A stretch of DNA of 64,000 nucleotides from Streptococcus mitis subsp. hohhotensis (lineage in GTDB: Bacteria; Bacillota; Bacilli; Lactobacillales; Streptococcaceae): positions 93,830 through 157,829 of the forward strand of contig NZ_JPFZ01000006.1 in assembly GCF_000722775.1 (NCBI RefSeq). The letters run 5' to 3'. The notes beneath the pieces are model-generated. The model worked only from the letters and a program-made list of their open reading frames with translations. It had not been told where the DNA came from and searched no databases. The stretch's first letter is position 1, and the number at the start of each line of letters is the position of its first letter. The position numbers and the translations under genes are program-made. Positions 35,977 to 47,757 of the stretch are shown here, piece by piece.

Positions 35977-36825
35977 TTAGAATGCTTTCCCAACCAAAAT
36001 CTCTGCTTCAATGGTAATCTCTGTCAGTTGGCTCCAGTCAATCTTGCTCTGGTCGATATGAAAGAGGAGAGGAGTCATACTGAGTAGGGCTTGGAGCTGA
36101 TCTGCTGTGATAGTCTTAGTCAGAGAGGCCGTTTGGTTAGATAGGATGGTAAAGTGTTCCTGGAAATGTTCCTTGATATCTTGGTTAGAATAATCCTTGT
36201 TTGTCAGCTGGTCTTGTACCTTCTGACGGATTTCCTTGAGGTGATTTTCAGTTGGAATAACCTTTATCAAGATGCCGTCTTTGGATAAAACGCGACGAAA
36301 TTCTCCATAATTGGCAGGGGAAAAGATATCAAGTAAGATATCCATGCTGGCGTCTTTTATAGGAAGACGAGCTAAGTCACCAACGAACCAATTGACTGCC
36401 CAGTTGGGTTCGCTCTTGGCAGCGATTTGGACTGAATCTTTGGAAATATCAAAGGCATAGAAAGTTTTTTCAGAGTGACTTTCTTGGAGTTTGCGAGAAT
36501 AGAATCCTTCACCACAACCGATATCCAAAATTGTTGTGGTAGTTTTTGAACTTGCAAGCAAGTCAGATACAGCCTCTAAGATAGCCCGATAAAAGCCGGC
36601 TTCTAGGATTTGTTGGCGGTTTTGAAAATTTTCCTTATCGTAGTTAGCAGATTGCTTGATTTGAGGGGCTAGATTGACATAGCCAAATTTAGCCAAGTCA
36701 AAAGAATGGCGATTGTTGCATTTGAGACTGCTCTCTAGCAGAGTCAGATTTTCTCGACAGATAGGACAGGCAAAGGCAGTAGCAGAAGCAAAACGCTGAA
36801 GTTTGGGTTTGAGATTTGTATTCAT
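35977..36825 (-). CDS. rlmA: 23S rRNA (guanine-N1)-methyltransferase RlmA
   Basis: 282 residues. An N-terminal zinc motif (CPICRENL...CNNRHSFD) and a SAM-binding fold with ILDIGCGEGFYSRKL at about 95 and LLDIFSPANYGEF. Gram-positive RlmA(II) enzymes methylate G748 in 23S rRNA, which influences telithromycin susceptibility. Monocistronic. Confidence 0.9.
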   Translation of the reverse strand: MNTNLKPKLQRFASATAFACPICRENLTLLESSLKCNNRHSFDLAKFGYVNLAPQIKQSANYDKENFQNRQQILEAGFYRAILEAVSDLLASSKTTTTILDIGCGEGFYSRKLQESHSEKTFYAFDISKDSVQIAAKSEPNWAVNWFVGDLARLPIKDASMDILLDIFSPANYGEFRRVLSKDGILIKVIPTENHLKEIRQKVQDQLTNKDYSNQDIKEHFQEHFTILSNQTASLTKTITADQLQALLSMTPLLFHIDQSKIDWSQLTEITIEAEILVGKAF

Positions 36826-36902
36826 AGTTTAAGTGTATCAAAAGAGGTAAATGAAAGCAACTTTAGGAGTAAGTAGATGGGAGATTCAGTAGAAATAAAA
36901 CT

Positions 36903-37009
36903 AATACTCTTCGAAAATCAAATTCAAACCACGTCAACGTCGCCTTGCCGTACTCAAGTACAGCCTGCGGCTAGTTTCCTAGTTTGCTCTTTGATTTTCA
37001 TTGAGTATA
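36903..37009 (+). repeat. BOX element, A-C type (no boxB)
   Basis: 107 bp identical to 18421-18527. Confidence 0.9.
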
Positions 37010-37082
37010 ATTCTCCAATTTATAAAATGAAATTGCTTTTATGTCTAAATTGCTATATAATAATGATAAGGAGGAAATAAGT

Positions 37083-37361
37083 ATGTTAAAAGAAGTACTA
37101 ACCGTTGCAAAAGTTGCGAAAAAATCATCACTCTTTTTGGGTGGTGTCGCATTTGGTACCCTTGGTTTGAAAATCTTGGCAAGTAAGGAAGCTAAAAAAG
37201 GTTATTCTAAAGCTTTGGCTAAGGTTTACAAGTTGAAAGACGGGCTAGATGCATCTGTTTCTGTTGTGAAACAACATGGAGACGATGTTTTGCAAGATGC
37301 CAAATATTTGTACGAGCAAGAGAAAAAAGAAGAGCAATTAGATAGCCTTATAGGAGAATAA
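37083..37361 (+). CDS. DUF6110-like small protein linked to the P-type ATPase
   Basis: 92 residues from the ATG at 37083 (AAGGAGG RBS). One weak hydrophobic stretch (SSLFLGGVAFGTLGLKIL), then a charged helix. One nucleotide separates its stop from the ATPase ATG, so the two act together. It may be an accessory or membrane-tethered metal protein; this is inferred from position. Confidence 0.75.
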   Translation: MLKEVLTVAKVAKKSSLFLGGVAFGTLGLKILASKEAKKGYSKALAKVYKLKDGLDASVSVVKQHGDDVLQDAKYLYEQEKKEEQLDSLIGE

Positions 37362-37362
37362 T

Positions 37363-39426
37363 ATGTCTTTTAAAGTGCTACATAGAGGATACCAACATAT
37401 CCGACTATCATCTTCTTTTTCACTCACCTTGGATATTCAAGACTATCTTCGTTCCTTGGCGAGAGATGAAAAGGGGATAGAGTCTATCCAATTTTACATG
37501 GATCAACAGCACTTTACTCTACGTATAAAAGAAGGCTTTTCTGTATTAGATAATGCAGAAGCCTTTTTAAAAAGAATTGATAAAGGGAAAGTTTCTGAGT
37601 TGATGACTCTTCCCATTCGTAGAGAAGAGAGTGCTTATTCTATTGTTTCAGGTGCAGCGATTAAGCGTATACTTTTTCGTAGTTTTGTGCCGTATCCTAT
37701 TCGCTATATATGGACTTGTTATCAGGCTTTTGGCTATATTAGAGAAGCCTATCAAACACTAGCGCGTAAGGAACTAACGATGGAGGTCTTGGACTGTTCG
37801 GCGATTTTATTGTCCTTGTTTATGAACCAATCCAAGACGGCTAGCAATATCATGTTTATGCTTGATTTGGGGAATCATTTAGATCAGTGGTCCTTGAAAA
37901 AAACTGCAACAGATTTAGAACAAAGCCTTCTTGCAAAAGAGAGCGACGTATTCCTAGTACAGGGCGATACGGTTGTTAGTATCAAGAGTTCCGATGTTCA
38001 AATAGGAGATGTCTTGGTCCTATCTCAAGGAAATGAAATTCTGTTTGATGGACAAGTAGTTTCAGGTTTAGGTATGGTCAACGAAAGTTCCTTGACGGGA
38101 GAGAGTTTTCCAGTTGAAAAAAGAGAGTCTGATTTGGTTTGTGCAAATACAGTATTAGAAACTGGAGAGTTACGTATTCGTGTAACCGATAATCAGATGA
38201 ACAGCCGGATTTTACAACTGATTGAGTTGATGAAGAAATCTGAAGAAAACAAGAAAACGAAACAACGCTATTTCATCAAAATGGCGGACAAGGTCGTCAA
38301 ATATAATTTCTTGGGGGCTGGGCTGACTTACCTATTGACAGGTTCTTTTTCTAAGGCTATTTCTTTCCTATTGGTTGATTTCTCCTGCGCTTTGAAAATC
38401 TCTACTCCTGTAGCTTATTTGACGGCTATCAAGGAGGGGTTGAACCGTGAAATGGTGATTAAGGATGGAGATGTTCTGGAGAAATATCTGGAAGTCGATA
38501 CTTTCTTGTTTGATAAGACTGGAACAATCACAACTAGTTATCCTATAGTTGAAAAGGTGTTACCTTTTGGGGACTATAGTGAGGAAGATATTCTAAGAAT
38601 CAGTGCCTGTCTTGAGGAACACATTTATCATCCTATTGCTAATGCCATCGTCAAGCAAGCCGAGATAGAGGGAATTGAACATGAGGAAATGCATGGGAAA
38701 CTCCAATATATCGCAAGCAAGGGGATCAAATCTCATATAGATGGCCAACCAGTTTTTATTGGGAATTATGTTTTGATGCAGGATGAGCAAATTCATATCA
38801 GTTCAGAACAAAATGCTTTAATTGAAGAGTACAAGAGTCACTACAATCTCTTATTCTTAGCCTACCAGAATGAATTGATTGGAATGTTCTGCATTCATAC
38901 TCCTTTGAGAAAAGAAGCAAAAGCAGCCTTGGAGAAACTTAAGGCACAAGGGAAAAAATTGATTCTGGCAACAGGGGACACCTTGGTTAGAACAGAGGAA
39001 TTAGTCAAAGATTTGCCCTTTGATCAGGTCTATACAGACTTGAAACCTGATGGGAAATTTGAGTTAGTAGAGGAACTACAGAAAGCAGGTCACACTATTT
39101 TGATGGTTGGGGATGGGTTGAATGACTCAGCGGCTCTAACCCTATCAGATATCGGTGTGGTGATGAATGAGAGTGCAGATATTTCTAAGCAGATGAGTGA
39201 TATCTTATTGTTAGATAATCGTTTGGATTTCTTCCAAGAGTTGGATTGGCTATCATCATCTTTGCAAACACTCATAAAGAAGAATATTCAAGATACTGTT
39301 GTCGTAAATAGTAGTTTGATTGGCTTTGGCTTGTTTAATTGGCTCAGTCCTTCAAATCTCTCCATCTTACATAATCTAACAACCTTACGCATTGTACTGC
39401 GTAGCCTGTCTATTAAAAATAGATAG
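37363..39426 (+). CDS. Heavy-metal-type P-ATPase with atypical TM6 motif
   Basis: 687 residues. P-type hallmarks: SLTGESFPVEK (actuator), phosphorylated Asp in FDKTGTIT, YHPIANAIV (the HP locus of P1B ATPases) and GDGLNDSAAL. An N-terminal domain of about 110 residues lacks CxxC. The expected CPC/SPC of helix 6 is replaced by FSC in DFSCALKISTPVA, so the transported ion cannot be guessed from the usual code. Membrane transporter, cation unknown. Confidence 0.88.
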   Translation: MSFKVLHRGYQHIRLSSSFSLTLDIQDYLRSLARDEKGIESIQFYMDQQHFTLRIKEGFSVLDNAEAFLKRIDKGKVSELMTLPIRREESAYSIVSGAAIKRILFRSFVPYPIRYIWTCYQAFGYIREAYQTLARKELTMEVLDCSAILLSLFMNQSKTASNIMFMLDLGNHLDQWSLKKTATDLEQSLLAKESDVFLVQGDTVVSIKSSDVQIGDVLVLSQGNEILFDGQVVSGLGMVNESSLTGESFPVEKRESDLVCANTVLETGELRIRVTDNQMNSRILQLIELMKKSEENKKTKQRYFIKMADKVVKYNFLGAGLTYLLTGSFSKAISFLLVDFSCALKISTPVAYLTAIKEGLNREMVIKDGDVLEKYLEVDTFLFDKTGTITTSYPIVEKVLPFGDYSEEDILRISACLEEHIYHPIANAIVKQAEIEGIEHEEMHGKLQYIASKGIKSHIDGQPVFIGNYVLMQDEQIHISSEQNALIEEYKSHYNLLFLAYQNELIGMFCIHTPLRKEAKAALEKLKAQGKKLILATGDTLVRTEELVKDLPFDQVYTDLKPDGKFELVEELQKAGHTILMVGDGLNDSAALTLSDIGVVMNESADISKQMSDILLLDNRLDFFQELDWLSSSLQTLIKKNIQDTVVVNSSLIGFGLFNWLSPSNLSILHNLTTLRIVLRSLSIKNR

Positions 39427-39444
39427 ATGAGAGTTATTAACAGC

Positions 39445-39483
39445 AAAAAGGAGTTACCTTTCTCGAGGTTAACTCCTTTATTT
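39445..39483. terminator. Bidirectional terminator between ATPase and tyrS
   Basis: AAAAAGGAGTTA pairs with TTAACTCCTTTA; convergent genes. Confidence 0.75.
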
Positions 39484-39503
39484 ATAGATCAATGTTGAAC
39501 AGT

Positions 39504-40760
39504 TTAGTAAGTCAATACAAAGTATTTTTTCTTCCCACGACGGATAACAGTCAGTTCGTTCTCAAGCTTATCTGCGTCACTCAAGACATAGTCAAGGTCT
39601 TGGATGCGGTCGCCGTTGATGTAGATGGCTCCATTTTGAACATCTTCACGGGCTTGGCGTTTTGAGTTAACCACACCAGATGAGACGAGCAGTTCCACGA
39701 TATTGTGATTTTCATCTGCTTGAACTTGGTAGTTTGGTACACCCCGAAGTCCTTGTTTGAGTTCTTTAACAGAAAGGTTTTTGATGTTTCCTGCAAAGAG
39801 TTGTTCAGTGATGTTAAGAGCTTCGTTGTAAGCTTCTTTGCCGTGAACAAGTGTGACGACTTCACGAGCCAAGACTTTTTGAGCCAAGCGTTCGTGTGGA
39901 GCCGCTTCAAACTGTTTACGGATGTCTTCAATCTCATCAAGTGACAAGAAAGTAAAGATTTTCAAGAAGCGAACAGCGTCTGCGTCCATAACGTTCATCC
40001 AAAATTGGTACATTTCGTATGGAGAAGTCTTTTCAGGATTGAGCCAGACGGCATTTCCTTCTGATTTACCAAATTTCTTACCAGTTGCATCTGTGATAAG
40101 CGGAACTGTGATAACGTGGCCAGTCTTGTCAGCCTTACGACGAAGCAATTCAGTACCAGCTGTCATATTTCCCCACTGGTCAGAACCACCGATTTGAAGA
40201 GTTACGTTGTGGTCTTGGTTAAGGACAAAGAAGTCGTACCCTTGCATGATTTGGTAAGCAAACTCAGTGTAGGAAATCCCTGTTTCAATCCGTTTTTTAA
40301 CAGACTCCTTGCTCATCATGTAGTTGACCGTGAAGTATTTTCCGATATCACGGAGAAAGTCAATGAAGCTGATGCTGCCAAACCAGTCGTAGTTGTTGAC
40401 CATGACAGCTTTGTTTTCACCATTTTCAAAGTCAAGAAAACGAGAAAGTTGTCCTTGGATAGACTTGACCCAGCCATCTACTGTGTCTTTTGTTTGGAGA
40501 CTACGTTCAGCATCTTTGAAGGACGGATCTCCGATGAGACCTGTAGCACCGCCAACGAGCGCATAAGGTTTGTGACCTGCTAGTTGCAAGCGACGACTTG
40601 TCAAGATTGCGACAAGGTGGCCTAGGTGAAGGCTGTCAGCAGTTGGATCGTAGCCAGTATAATAAGAAACTTGACCTTCTTCTAGGGCTTTACGCAAAGC
40701 TTCTTCATCAGTCGTTTGAAAAATCAAACCACGCTCTTTTAGCTCATCAAAAATGTGCAT
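39504..40760 (-). CDS. tyrS: Tyrosyl-tRNA synthetase
   Basis: 418 residues, class I. HIGH-equivalent [23 protein letters not shown], the KMSKS-equivalent KKFGKSEGN, and a C-terminal S4 RNA-binding domain (about 350-418). It charges tRNA-Tyr. No T-box is visible in the short leader. Divergent from pbp1b. Confidence 0.97.
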   Translation of the reverse strand: MHIFDELKERGLIFQTTDEEALRKALEEGQVSYYTGYDPTADSLHLGHLVAILTSRRLQLAGHKPYALVGGATGLIGDPSFKDAERSLQTKDTVDGWVKSIQGQLSRFLDFENGENKAVMVNNYDWFGSISFIDFLRDIGKYFTVNYMMSKESVKKRIETGISYTEFAYQIMQGYDFFVLNQDHNVTLQIGGSDQWGNMTAGTELLRRKADKTGHVITVPLITDATGKKFGKSEGNAVWLNPEKTSPYEMYQFWMNVMDADAVRFLKIFTFLSLDEIEDIRKQFEAAPHERLAQKVLAREVVTLVHGKEAYNEALNITEQLFAGNIKNLSVKELKQGLRGVPNYQVQADENHNIVELLVSSGVVNSKRQAREDVQNGAIYINGDRIQDLDYVLSDADKLENELTVIRRGKKKYFVLTY

Positions 40761-40873
40761 GTGTCTTTTCTCCTTTTTAAAAATATTGTTTCTAACTATT
40801 GTATCACAAACTTGGGCAATAGCCTAGTAGAATAGGGAAGAAAGTGGCTATTTTATTGAAAGTTTACCTTTTA

Positions 40874-40882
40874 TGGTATAAT
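40874..40882 (+). promoter_or_regulatory. pbp1b extended -10 promoter
   Basis: TGG-TATAAT, 20 nt before the ATG of the first, frameshifted section. Confidence 0.6.
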
Positions 40883-40901
40883 AGATAGAGTGAGGAAATC
40901 C

Positions 40902-43380
<2,479 letters not shown>

Positions 43381-43402
43381 GTTCTTTAAACTTTTCTAAA
43401 TG

Positions 43403-43436
43403 AAGTGGCTAATCAATGGATTGCCACTTTTTTCTT
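43403..43436 (+). terminator. pbp1b terminator
   Basis: AAGTGGC pairs with GCCACTT, followed by T-rich sequence. Confidence 0.7.
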
Positions 43437-43446
43437 TTTCCTTTCG

Positions 43447-43455
43447 TGTTACAAT
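43447..43455 (+). promoter_or_regulatory. Extended -10 immediately before the DMT gene ATG
   Basis: TGT-TACAAT ends 6 nt before the ATG at 43462, so the transcript would start at or next to the A of the start codon. Confidence 0.5.
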
Positions 43456-43461
43456 AAAGGT

Positions 43462-44373
43462 ATGAATCAGTATCAGAAAAAGATTGTTAAAGGAACTATT
43501 TATTCGCTCCTATCCGGCTTAATCTGGGGAATCTGTGGAATTTTAGGAGAATATTTCTTTACTCATTATCAAGTGTCTTCTGGCTGGATTACCTCTATGC
43601 GTTTGACACTGGCAGGGAGTCTTGTGCTCATTTGGTCTGCAATACAATTAAAATCGCAAGTGCTAGATATTTGGCGAGATAAGAAAAATTACCTACCCTT
43701 TTTAGCCTATGCTATTTTGGGGATTTTTTCAGTTCAGTATTTTTTCTATCTCTGTGTAGAATACTCAAATGCAGCGACAGCAACTATTTTACAGTTTATC
43801 AGTCCTGTCTTTATCCTCTTTTACAATCGCTTGGTTTATCAAAAACGAGCGTCAAAAAGCGCTATTTTTTATGTTTTGGTTGCCATGTTGGGTGTTGGCC
43901 TGATGGCGACAAAGGGAGATCTCTCTCAGTTATCTATGACACCACTAGCGCTTGTGACAGGTCTGCTGAGCGCTATGGGGGTTATGTTTAATGTTATCCT
44001 ACCTCAGCCTTTTGCTAAGCGCTACGGTTTTGTTCCCACAGTTGGGTGGGGGATGATTTTGGCAGGTTTATTTAGCAATGTCCTCTCGCCGGTTTACCAG
44101 CTTTCCTTTACTCCTGATATTTGGAGCATCTTGATTTGTCTCATTATCGCTTTCTTTGGGACGGCTTTTGCTTTTTTTATTTCCATGAAGGCTGTGTCCT
44201 TGGTTTCACCTTTGGTGGTTTCCGTTATCAGTGCCAGTGAACCTCTCTCTTCTGCCTTGCTGAGTGTTTTATTTTTAGGTCTGGTAGTGGATTGGTCCCT
44301 TCTTCTAGCTATGACCCTGATTATTTTACCCATGATTTTCCTATCGGTAGAAGAAGCGAAAGAAAGTAAATAA
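43462..44373 (+). CDS. DMT-family (EamA) transporter
   Basis: 303 residues from the ATG at 43462; a longer in-frame extension would start inside the pbp1b terminator. Ten membrane helices in two EamA repeats (SLLSGLIWGICGILGEYFF; LLSAMGVMFNVILP). Conserved repeat-end motif ATATILQFISPVFILFYNR. Substrate unknown; relatives export amino acids or metabolites. Confidence 0.85.
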   Translation: MNQYQKKIVKGTIYSLLSGLIWGICGILGEYFFTHYQVSSGWITSMRLTLAGSLVLIWSAIQLKSQVLDIWRDKKNYLPFLAYAILGIFSVQYFFYLCVEYSNAATATILQFISPVFILFYNRLVYQKRASKSAIFYVLVAMLGVGLMATKGDLSQLSMTPLALVTGLLSAMGVMFNVILPQPFAKRYGFVPTVGWGMILAGLFSNVLSPVYQLSFTPDIWSILICLIIAFFGTAFAFFISMKAVSLVSPLVVSVISASEPLSSALLSVLFLGLVVDWSLLLAMTLIILPMIFLSVEEAKESK

Positions 44374-44399
44374 AAAGTCTTTTCTTAATTTTAAAAGTG

Positions 44400-44408
44400 T
44401 GCTATACT
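44400..44408 (+). promoter_or_regulatory. Promoter of the dapH leader
   Basis: TGC-TATACT extended -10. Predicted start near 44415. Confidence 0.65.
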
Positions 44409-44414
44409 AGAATA

Positions 44415-44564
44415 GTCAATAAAACACGGGGAGATAGTTGTGAAGAGTGTTTTTAGGTTGTATCGGTAGGAGCTTGCTTTTACCGACAGCACGTTTTATC
44501 TCACATCCCTAAAAATCATACCTAAAAACAAACAAAAAGGCTTCAAATTTGAGGCCTTTTTTGG
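44415..44564 (+). ncRNA. Structured leader RNA with intrinsic terminator before dapH
   Basis: About 150 nt between the promoter and a strong terminator (AAAAAGGC...GCCTTTTTT, 44534-44562), ending 38 nt before the acetyltransferase ATG. Visible pairings: TTTTTAGG (44450-44457) with CCTAAAAA at 44508-44515 or again at 44521-44528; TCGGTA/TACCGA hairpin (44463-44486); ATAAAAC (44419) with GTTTTAT (44493), which overlaps the alternative GAGATA/TATCTC. Mutually exclusive pairs plus a terminator fit an attenuator or riboswitch-like leader, or a free small RNA. No known family is assigned; the asd-type RNA of lactic acid bacteria should be tested. Confidence 0.65.
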
Positions 44565-44601
44565 TAGAATAGGTATCATTAAAATGAACTAGGAGGCGCC
44601 T

Positions 44602-45300
44602 ATGACTGCCACAAAAATGAATGCTCAAGAAATTATCCAATTTATCGCCAATGCTGAAAAGAAAACCAGTGTTAAAGTAACCTTCGAGGGACAACTTACA
44701 ACTGCTGTACCTAGCTCTGTTGTCAAACTAGGGAATGTCTTATTCGGAGACTGGAAGGATGTGGCTCCGCTTCTAGATGGTTTGGTAGAAAATCAAGACT
44801 ATGTTGTTGAGCAAGATGCTCGTAATTCTGCAGTTCCTTTGCTAGATAAACGTACTATCAACGCTCGTATCGAACCAGGCGCTATTATTCGTGATCAAGT
44901 TGAAATTGGTGACAATGCTGTTATCATGATGGGAGCTGTTATCAATATCGGAGCAGAAATCGGTGCTGGGACTATGATTGATATGGGTGCTATCCTTGGT
45001 GGTCGTGCCATCGTTGGGAAGAACAGCCACGTTGGCGCAGGGGCGGTTTTGGCAGGTGTGATTGAACCAGCTAGTGCCGATCCAGTCCGTGTCGGGGATA
45101 ATGTTCTCATCGGAGCCAATGCAGTGGTTATCGAAGGGGTTCAAATCGGTAGTGGTTCGGTTGTCGCTGCAGGAGCTATCGTGACTCAAGATGTCCCAGA
45201 AAATGTAGTGGTAGCAGGCGTTCCGGCTCGTATTATCAAAGAAATCGATAGCCAAACCCAACAAAAAACAGCGCTAGAAGATGCGCTTCGTACCTTGTAA
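44602..45300 (+). CDS. dapH: Tetrahydrodipicolinate N-acetyltransferase
   Basis: 232 residues. An N-terminal helical/strand domain (about 1-85), then left-handed beta-helix hexapeptide repeats ([40 protein letters not shown]). It acetylates tetrahydrodipicolinate in lysine/diaminopimelate synthesis. Pneumococcal annotation often calls it dapD. AGGAGGCGCC-T-ATG start. Followed by the deacetylase of the same branch. Confidence 0.93.
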   Translation: MTATKMNAQEIIQFIANAEKKTSVKVTFEGQLTTAVPSSVVKLGNVLFGDWKDVAPLLDGLVENQDYVVEQDARNSAVPLLDKRTINARIEPGAIIRDQVEIGDNAVIMMGAVINIGAEIGAGTMIDMGAILGGRAIVGKNSHVGAGAVLAGVIEPASADPVRVGDNVLIGANAVVIEGVQIGSGSVVAAGAIVTQDVPENVVVAGVPARIIKEIDSQTQQKTALEDALRTL

Positions 45301-45313
45301 TTGTAAAAGAAAA

Positions 45314-45346
45314 ATAGAGGCGGAACCCTTTTCCAGCCTCTTTCTG
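45314..45346 (+). terminator. Weak terminator after dapH
   Basis: AGAGGC...GCCTCT with a short T run; read-through into the deacetylase gene is plausible. Confidence 0.5.
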
Positions 45347-45366
45347 CTATATAGGAGGATAGATAG

Positions 45367-46497
45367 ATGTTAGATTTGATTCAGACTAGACGAGATTTGC
45401 ACCAGATTCCAGAGATTGGATTGGAGGAGTTTAAGACTCAGGCTTATTTGCTGGATGTGATTGAGAAATTGACTGCGGGCAAGGAGTTTGTCCAAGTTCG
45501 TACTTGGCGGACAGGTATTTTAGTTTATTTGCAGGGAAGTCAGCCAGAGCGGACCATTGGTTGGCGGACAGATATTGATGGTCTGCCTATCCTTGAACAG
45601 ACAGGCCTTCCTTTTTCTTCCCAACATCACGGTCGTATGCATGCTTGTGGCCATGACTTCCACATGACCATTGCTTTGGGCTGTCTTGAGCGAGCCCTTG
45701 AAGAGCAACCCAAGAATAATCTGCTTTTCCTATTTCAGCCTGCTGAAGAAAATGAAGCTGGTGGGATGCTCATGTATGAGGATGGCGCTTTTGGAGACTG
45801 GTTGCCAGACCAATTTTATGGTCTCCATGTCCGTCCAGATCTGAAGGTTGGCCAGATTGCGACCAATACTCATACACTCTTTGCAGGGACTTGCGAGGTG
45901 AAGATTCGTTTCAAAGGCAAAGGGGGACATGCAGCTTTTCCTCATGAAGCCAATGACGCCTTGGTGGCGGCTAGTTACTTTGTGACCCAGGTGCAGTCAG
46001 TCGTCAGCCGCAATGTTAATCCAATCGAGGGAGCAGTGGTGACCTTTGGAGTTTTTCAGGCTGGAACAACTAACAATGTCATTACAGACACAGCCTTTTT
46101 ACATGGCACCATTCGAGCCTTGACTCAGGATATGAGTCTCTTGGTGCAAAAAAGGGTCAAAACAGTTGCAGAAGGCGTTGCAGCAGCCTTTGATATGGAA
46201 GTTGAAGTGGAACTCAAACAAGGTGGTTACTTGCCTGTTGAGAACAATCCAGCCTTGGCGCGTGAACTGATGGACTTCTTTGAAGAAAAAGACGGAATTG
46301 AGTTGATTGATATCGAGCCTGCTATGACAGGTGAGGACTTTGGTTATCTCCTTTCAAAGGTTGATGGGGTTATGTTTTGGCTTGGTATCGATAGTCCTTA
46401 TGCCCTTCATCATCCTCAGATGAGTCCTAAGGAAGAAGTTTTGGCTATTGGGGTGGATGCGGTCTCTAGTTTCTTGAAAAAGAAGGCAGCAGAGTAG
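45367..46497 (+). CDS. N-acetyldiaminopimelate deacetylase
   Basis: 376 residues, M20 amidohydrolase family. Metal-binding [12 protein letters not shown] at about 92, [27 protein letters not shown] and [10 protein letters not shown]. Placed after dapH it fits the deacetylation of N-acetyl-LL-DAP in the acetyl branch. Gene name differs between species, so none is given. Confidence 0.92.
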   Translation: MLDLIQTRRDLHQIPEIGLEEFKTQAYLLDVIEKLTAGKEFVQVRTWRTGILVYLQGSQPERTIGWRTDIDGLPILEQTGLPFSSQHHGRMHACGHDFHMTIALGCLERALEEQPKNNLLFLFQPAEENEAGGMLMYEDGAFGDWLPDQFYGLHVRPDLKVGQIATNTHTLFAGTCEVKIRFKGKGGHAAFPHEANDALVAASYFVTQVQSVVSRNVNPIEGAVVTFGVFQAGTTNNVITDTAFLHGTIRALTQDMSLLVQKRVKTVAEGVAAAFDMEVEVELKQGGYLPVENNPALARELMDFFEEKDGIELIDIEPAMTGEDFGYLLSKVDGVMFWLGIDSPYALHHPQMSPKEEVLAIGVDAVSSFLKKKAAE

Positions 46498-46508
46498 AGG
46501 GCTTGTCT

Positions 46509-47048
46509 ATGAAATCGGAATTACGTAAGCAAGTCTTGCAAGAAATGAAGGCATTACCTCGAGAACAAAAACAGGCTATAGACCAAGCTTTAACAGAACG
46601 ACTGTTACAACACCCTTTTTACCAAGAAGCCAAGGTCATCGCAACCTATCTCTCTTTTTCTCATGAGTTCCAAACGCAGGGATTGATTGAGCAGGCGCTG
46701 AAGGACGGCAAGAAGATTCTGATACCCAAAACCTATCCCAAGGGGCGCATGGACTTTGTGGTCTATCATCCACAGCAGTTGATAAAAACTTCCTTTGGCT
46801 TACTGGAGCCAGAGGGAGTTTTGGAAGTAGTGGATGTCTCTCAGATTGATTTGATTCATGTTCCTGGCTTGGCTTTTTCGACGGAAGGATATCGGGTTGG
46901 ATACGGTGGAGGTTATTATGACCGCTATCTGGAACAGTTTTCTGGTCATACTTTGAGTACGGTTTATCCTTGTCAAGTTCAGGATTTTATTCCTGAAAAC
47001 CATGATATTCCTGTTGAGGAGGTATTCATTGATGAAGGAAATCTTTGA
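46509..47048 (+). CDS. 5-formyltetrahydrofolate cyclo-ligase
   Basis: 179 residues from the ATG at 46509. Family signatures: LRKQVLQEMK, ATYLSFSHEFQT, and the C-terminal VPGLAFSTEGYRVGYGGGYYDRYL. It converts 5-formyl-THF to methenyl-THF with ATP. It overlaps the rhomboid gene by 17 nt. Confidence 0.94.
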   Translation: MKSELRKQVLQEMKALPREQKQAIDQALTERLLQHPFYQEAKVIATYLSFSHEFQTQGLIEQALKDGKKILIPKTYPKGRMDFVVYHPQQLIKTSFGLLEPEGVLEVVDVSQIDLIHVPGLAFSTEGYRVGYGGGYYDRYLEQFSGHTLSTVYPCQVQDFIPENHDIPVEEVFIDEGNL

Positions 47049-47706
47049 TAGACGTTATCCTGTGACGAGTCTTTTCCTCCTAGTGACGGCCTTGGTGTTT
47101 CTACTAATGTTGGTGACTACAGGTGGAAACTTTGATAGGGCAGATACCCTATTTCGATTTGGAGCCATGTATGGGCCGGTCATTCGTCTCTTTCCTGAGC
47201 AGGTTTGGCGTCTCTTCTCTGCCATTTTTGTTCATATTGGGTGGCAGCATTTCATTGTCAATATGCTTTCGCTTTATTATCTTGGTAGGCAGGTAGAGGA
47301 GATTTTCGGATCCAAAAAGTTTTTCTTTCTCTATCTTTTATCAGGAATGATGGGCAATCTCTTCGTTTTTGTATTTAGTCCCCAATCCTTAGCAGCAGGA
47401 GCCTCGACTTCTCTCTATGGACTATTTGCTGCGATTATTGTTCTTCGCTATGCAACGCGTAATCCTTATATCCAGCAGTTGGGTCAATCCTATCTGACAC
47501 TTTTTGTGGTTAACATTATTGGAAGTGTTCTGATTCCAGGAATCAGCCTATCAGGCCATATCGGAGGTGCAGTCGGTGGAGCATTTCTAGCAGTTATCTT
47601 TCCAGTCCGAGGAGAAAGACGGATGTATAGTAGCAGCCAGAGGGTAGGAGCAGTAGTCTTGTTTTTAGGACTTGCAGTTTTGCTTTTCTACAAGGGAATG
47701 GGATGA
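47032..47706 (+). CDS. Rhomboid-family intramembrane serine protease
   Basis: 224 residues from the ATG at 47032 (GAGGAGG RBS inside the folate gene). Six to seven membrane helices. Catalytic GASTSLYG (Ser) and the His of SLSGHIGGAVGG are present, with HIGWQHFIVNM earlier. Active protease expected; substrate unknown. Coupled to the folate enzyme by overlap, a conserved streptococcal arrangement. Confidence 0.93.
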   Translation: MKEIFDRRYPVTSLFLLVTALVFLLMLVTTGGNFDRADTLFRFGAMYGPVIRLFPEQVWRLFSAIFVHIGWQHFIVNMLSLYYLGRQVEEIFGSKKFFFLYLLSGMMGNLFVFVFSPQSLAAGASTSLYGLFAAIIVLRYATRNPYIQQLGQSYLTLFVVNIIGSVLIPGISLSGHIGGAVGGAFLAVIFPVRGERRMYSSSQRVGAVVLFLGLAVLLFYKGMG

Positions 47707-47720
47707 AAATTTATGTAATG

Positions 47721-47755
47721 AAAAAGATAAGGCATTTTTGAACCTTATCTTTTTA
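47721..47755. terminator. Bidirectional terminator between rhomboid and galU
   Basis: AAAAAGATAAGG pairs with CCTTATCTTTTT; convergent genes. Confidence 0.8.
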
Positions 47756-47757
47756 TG

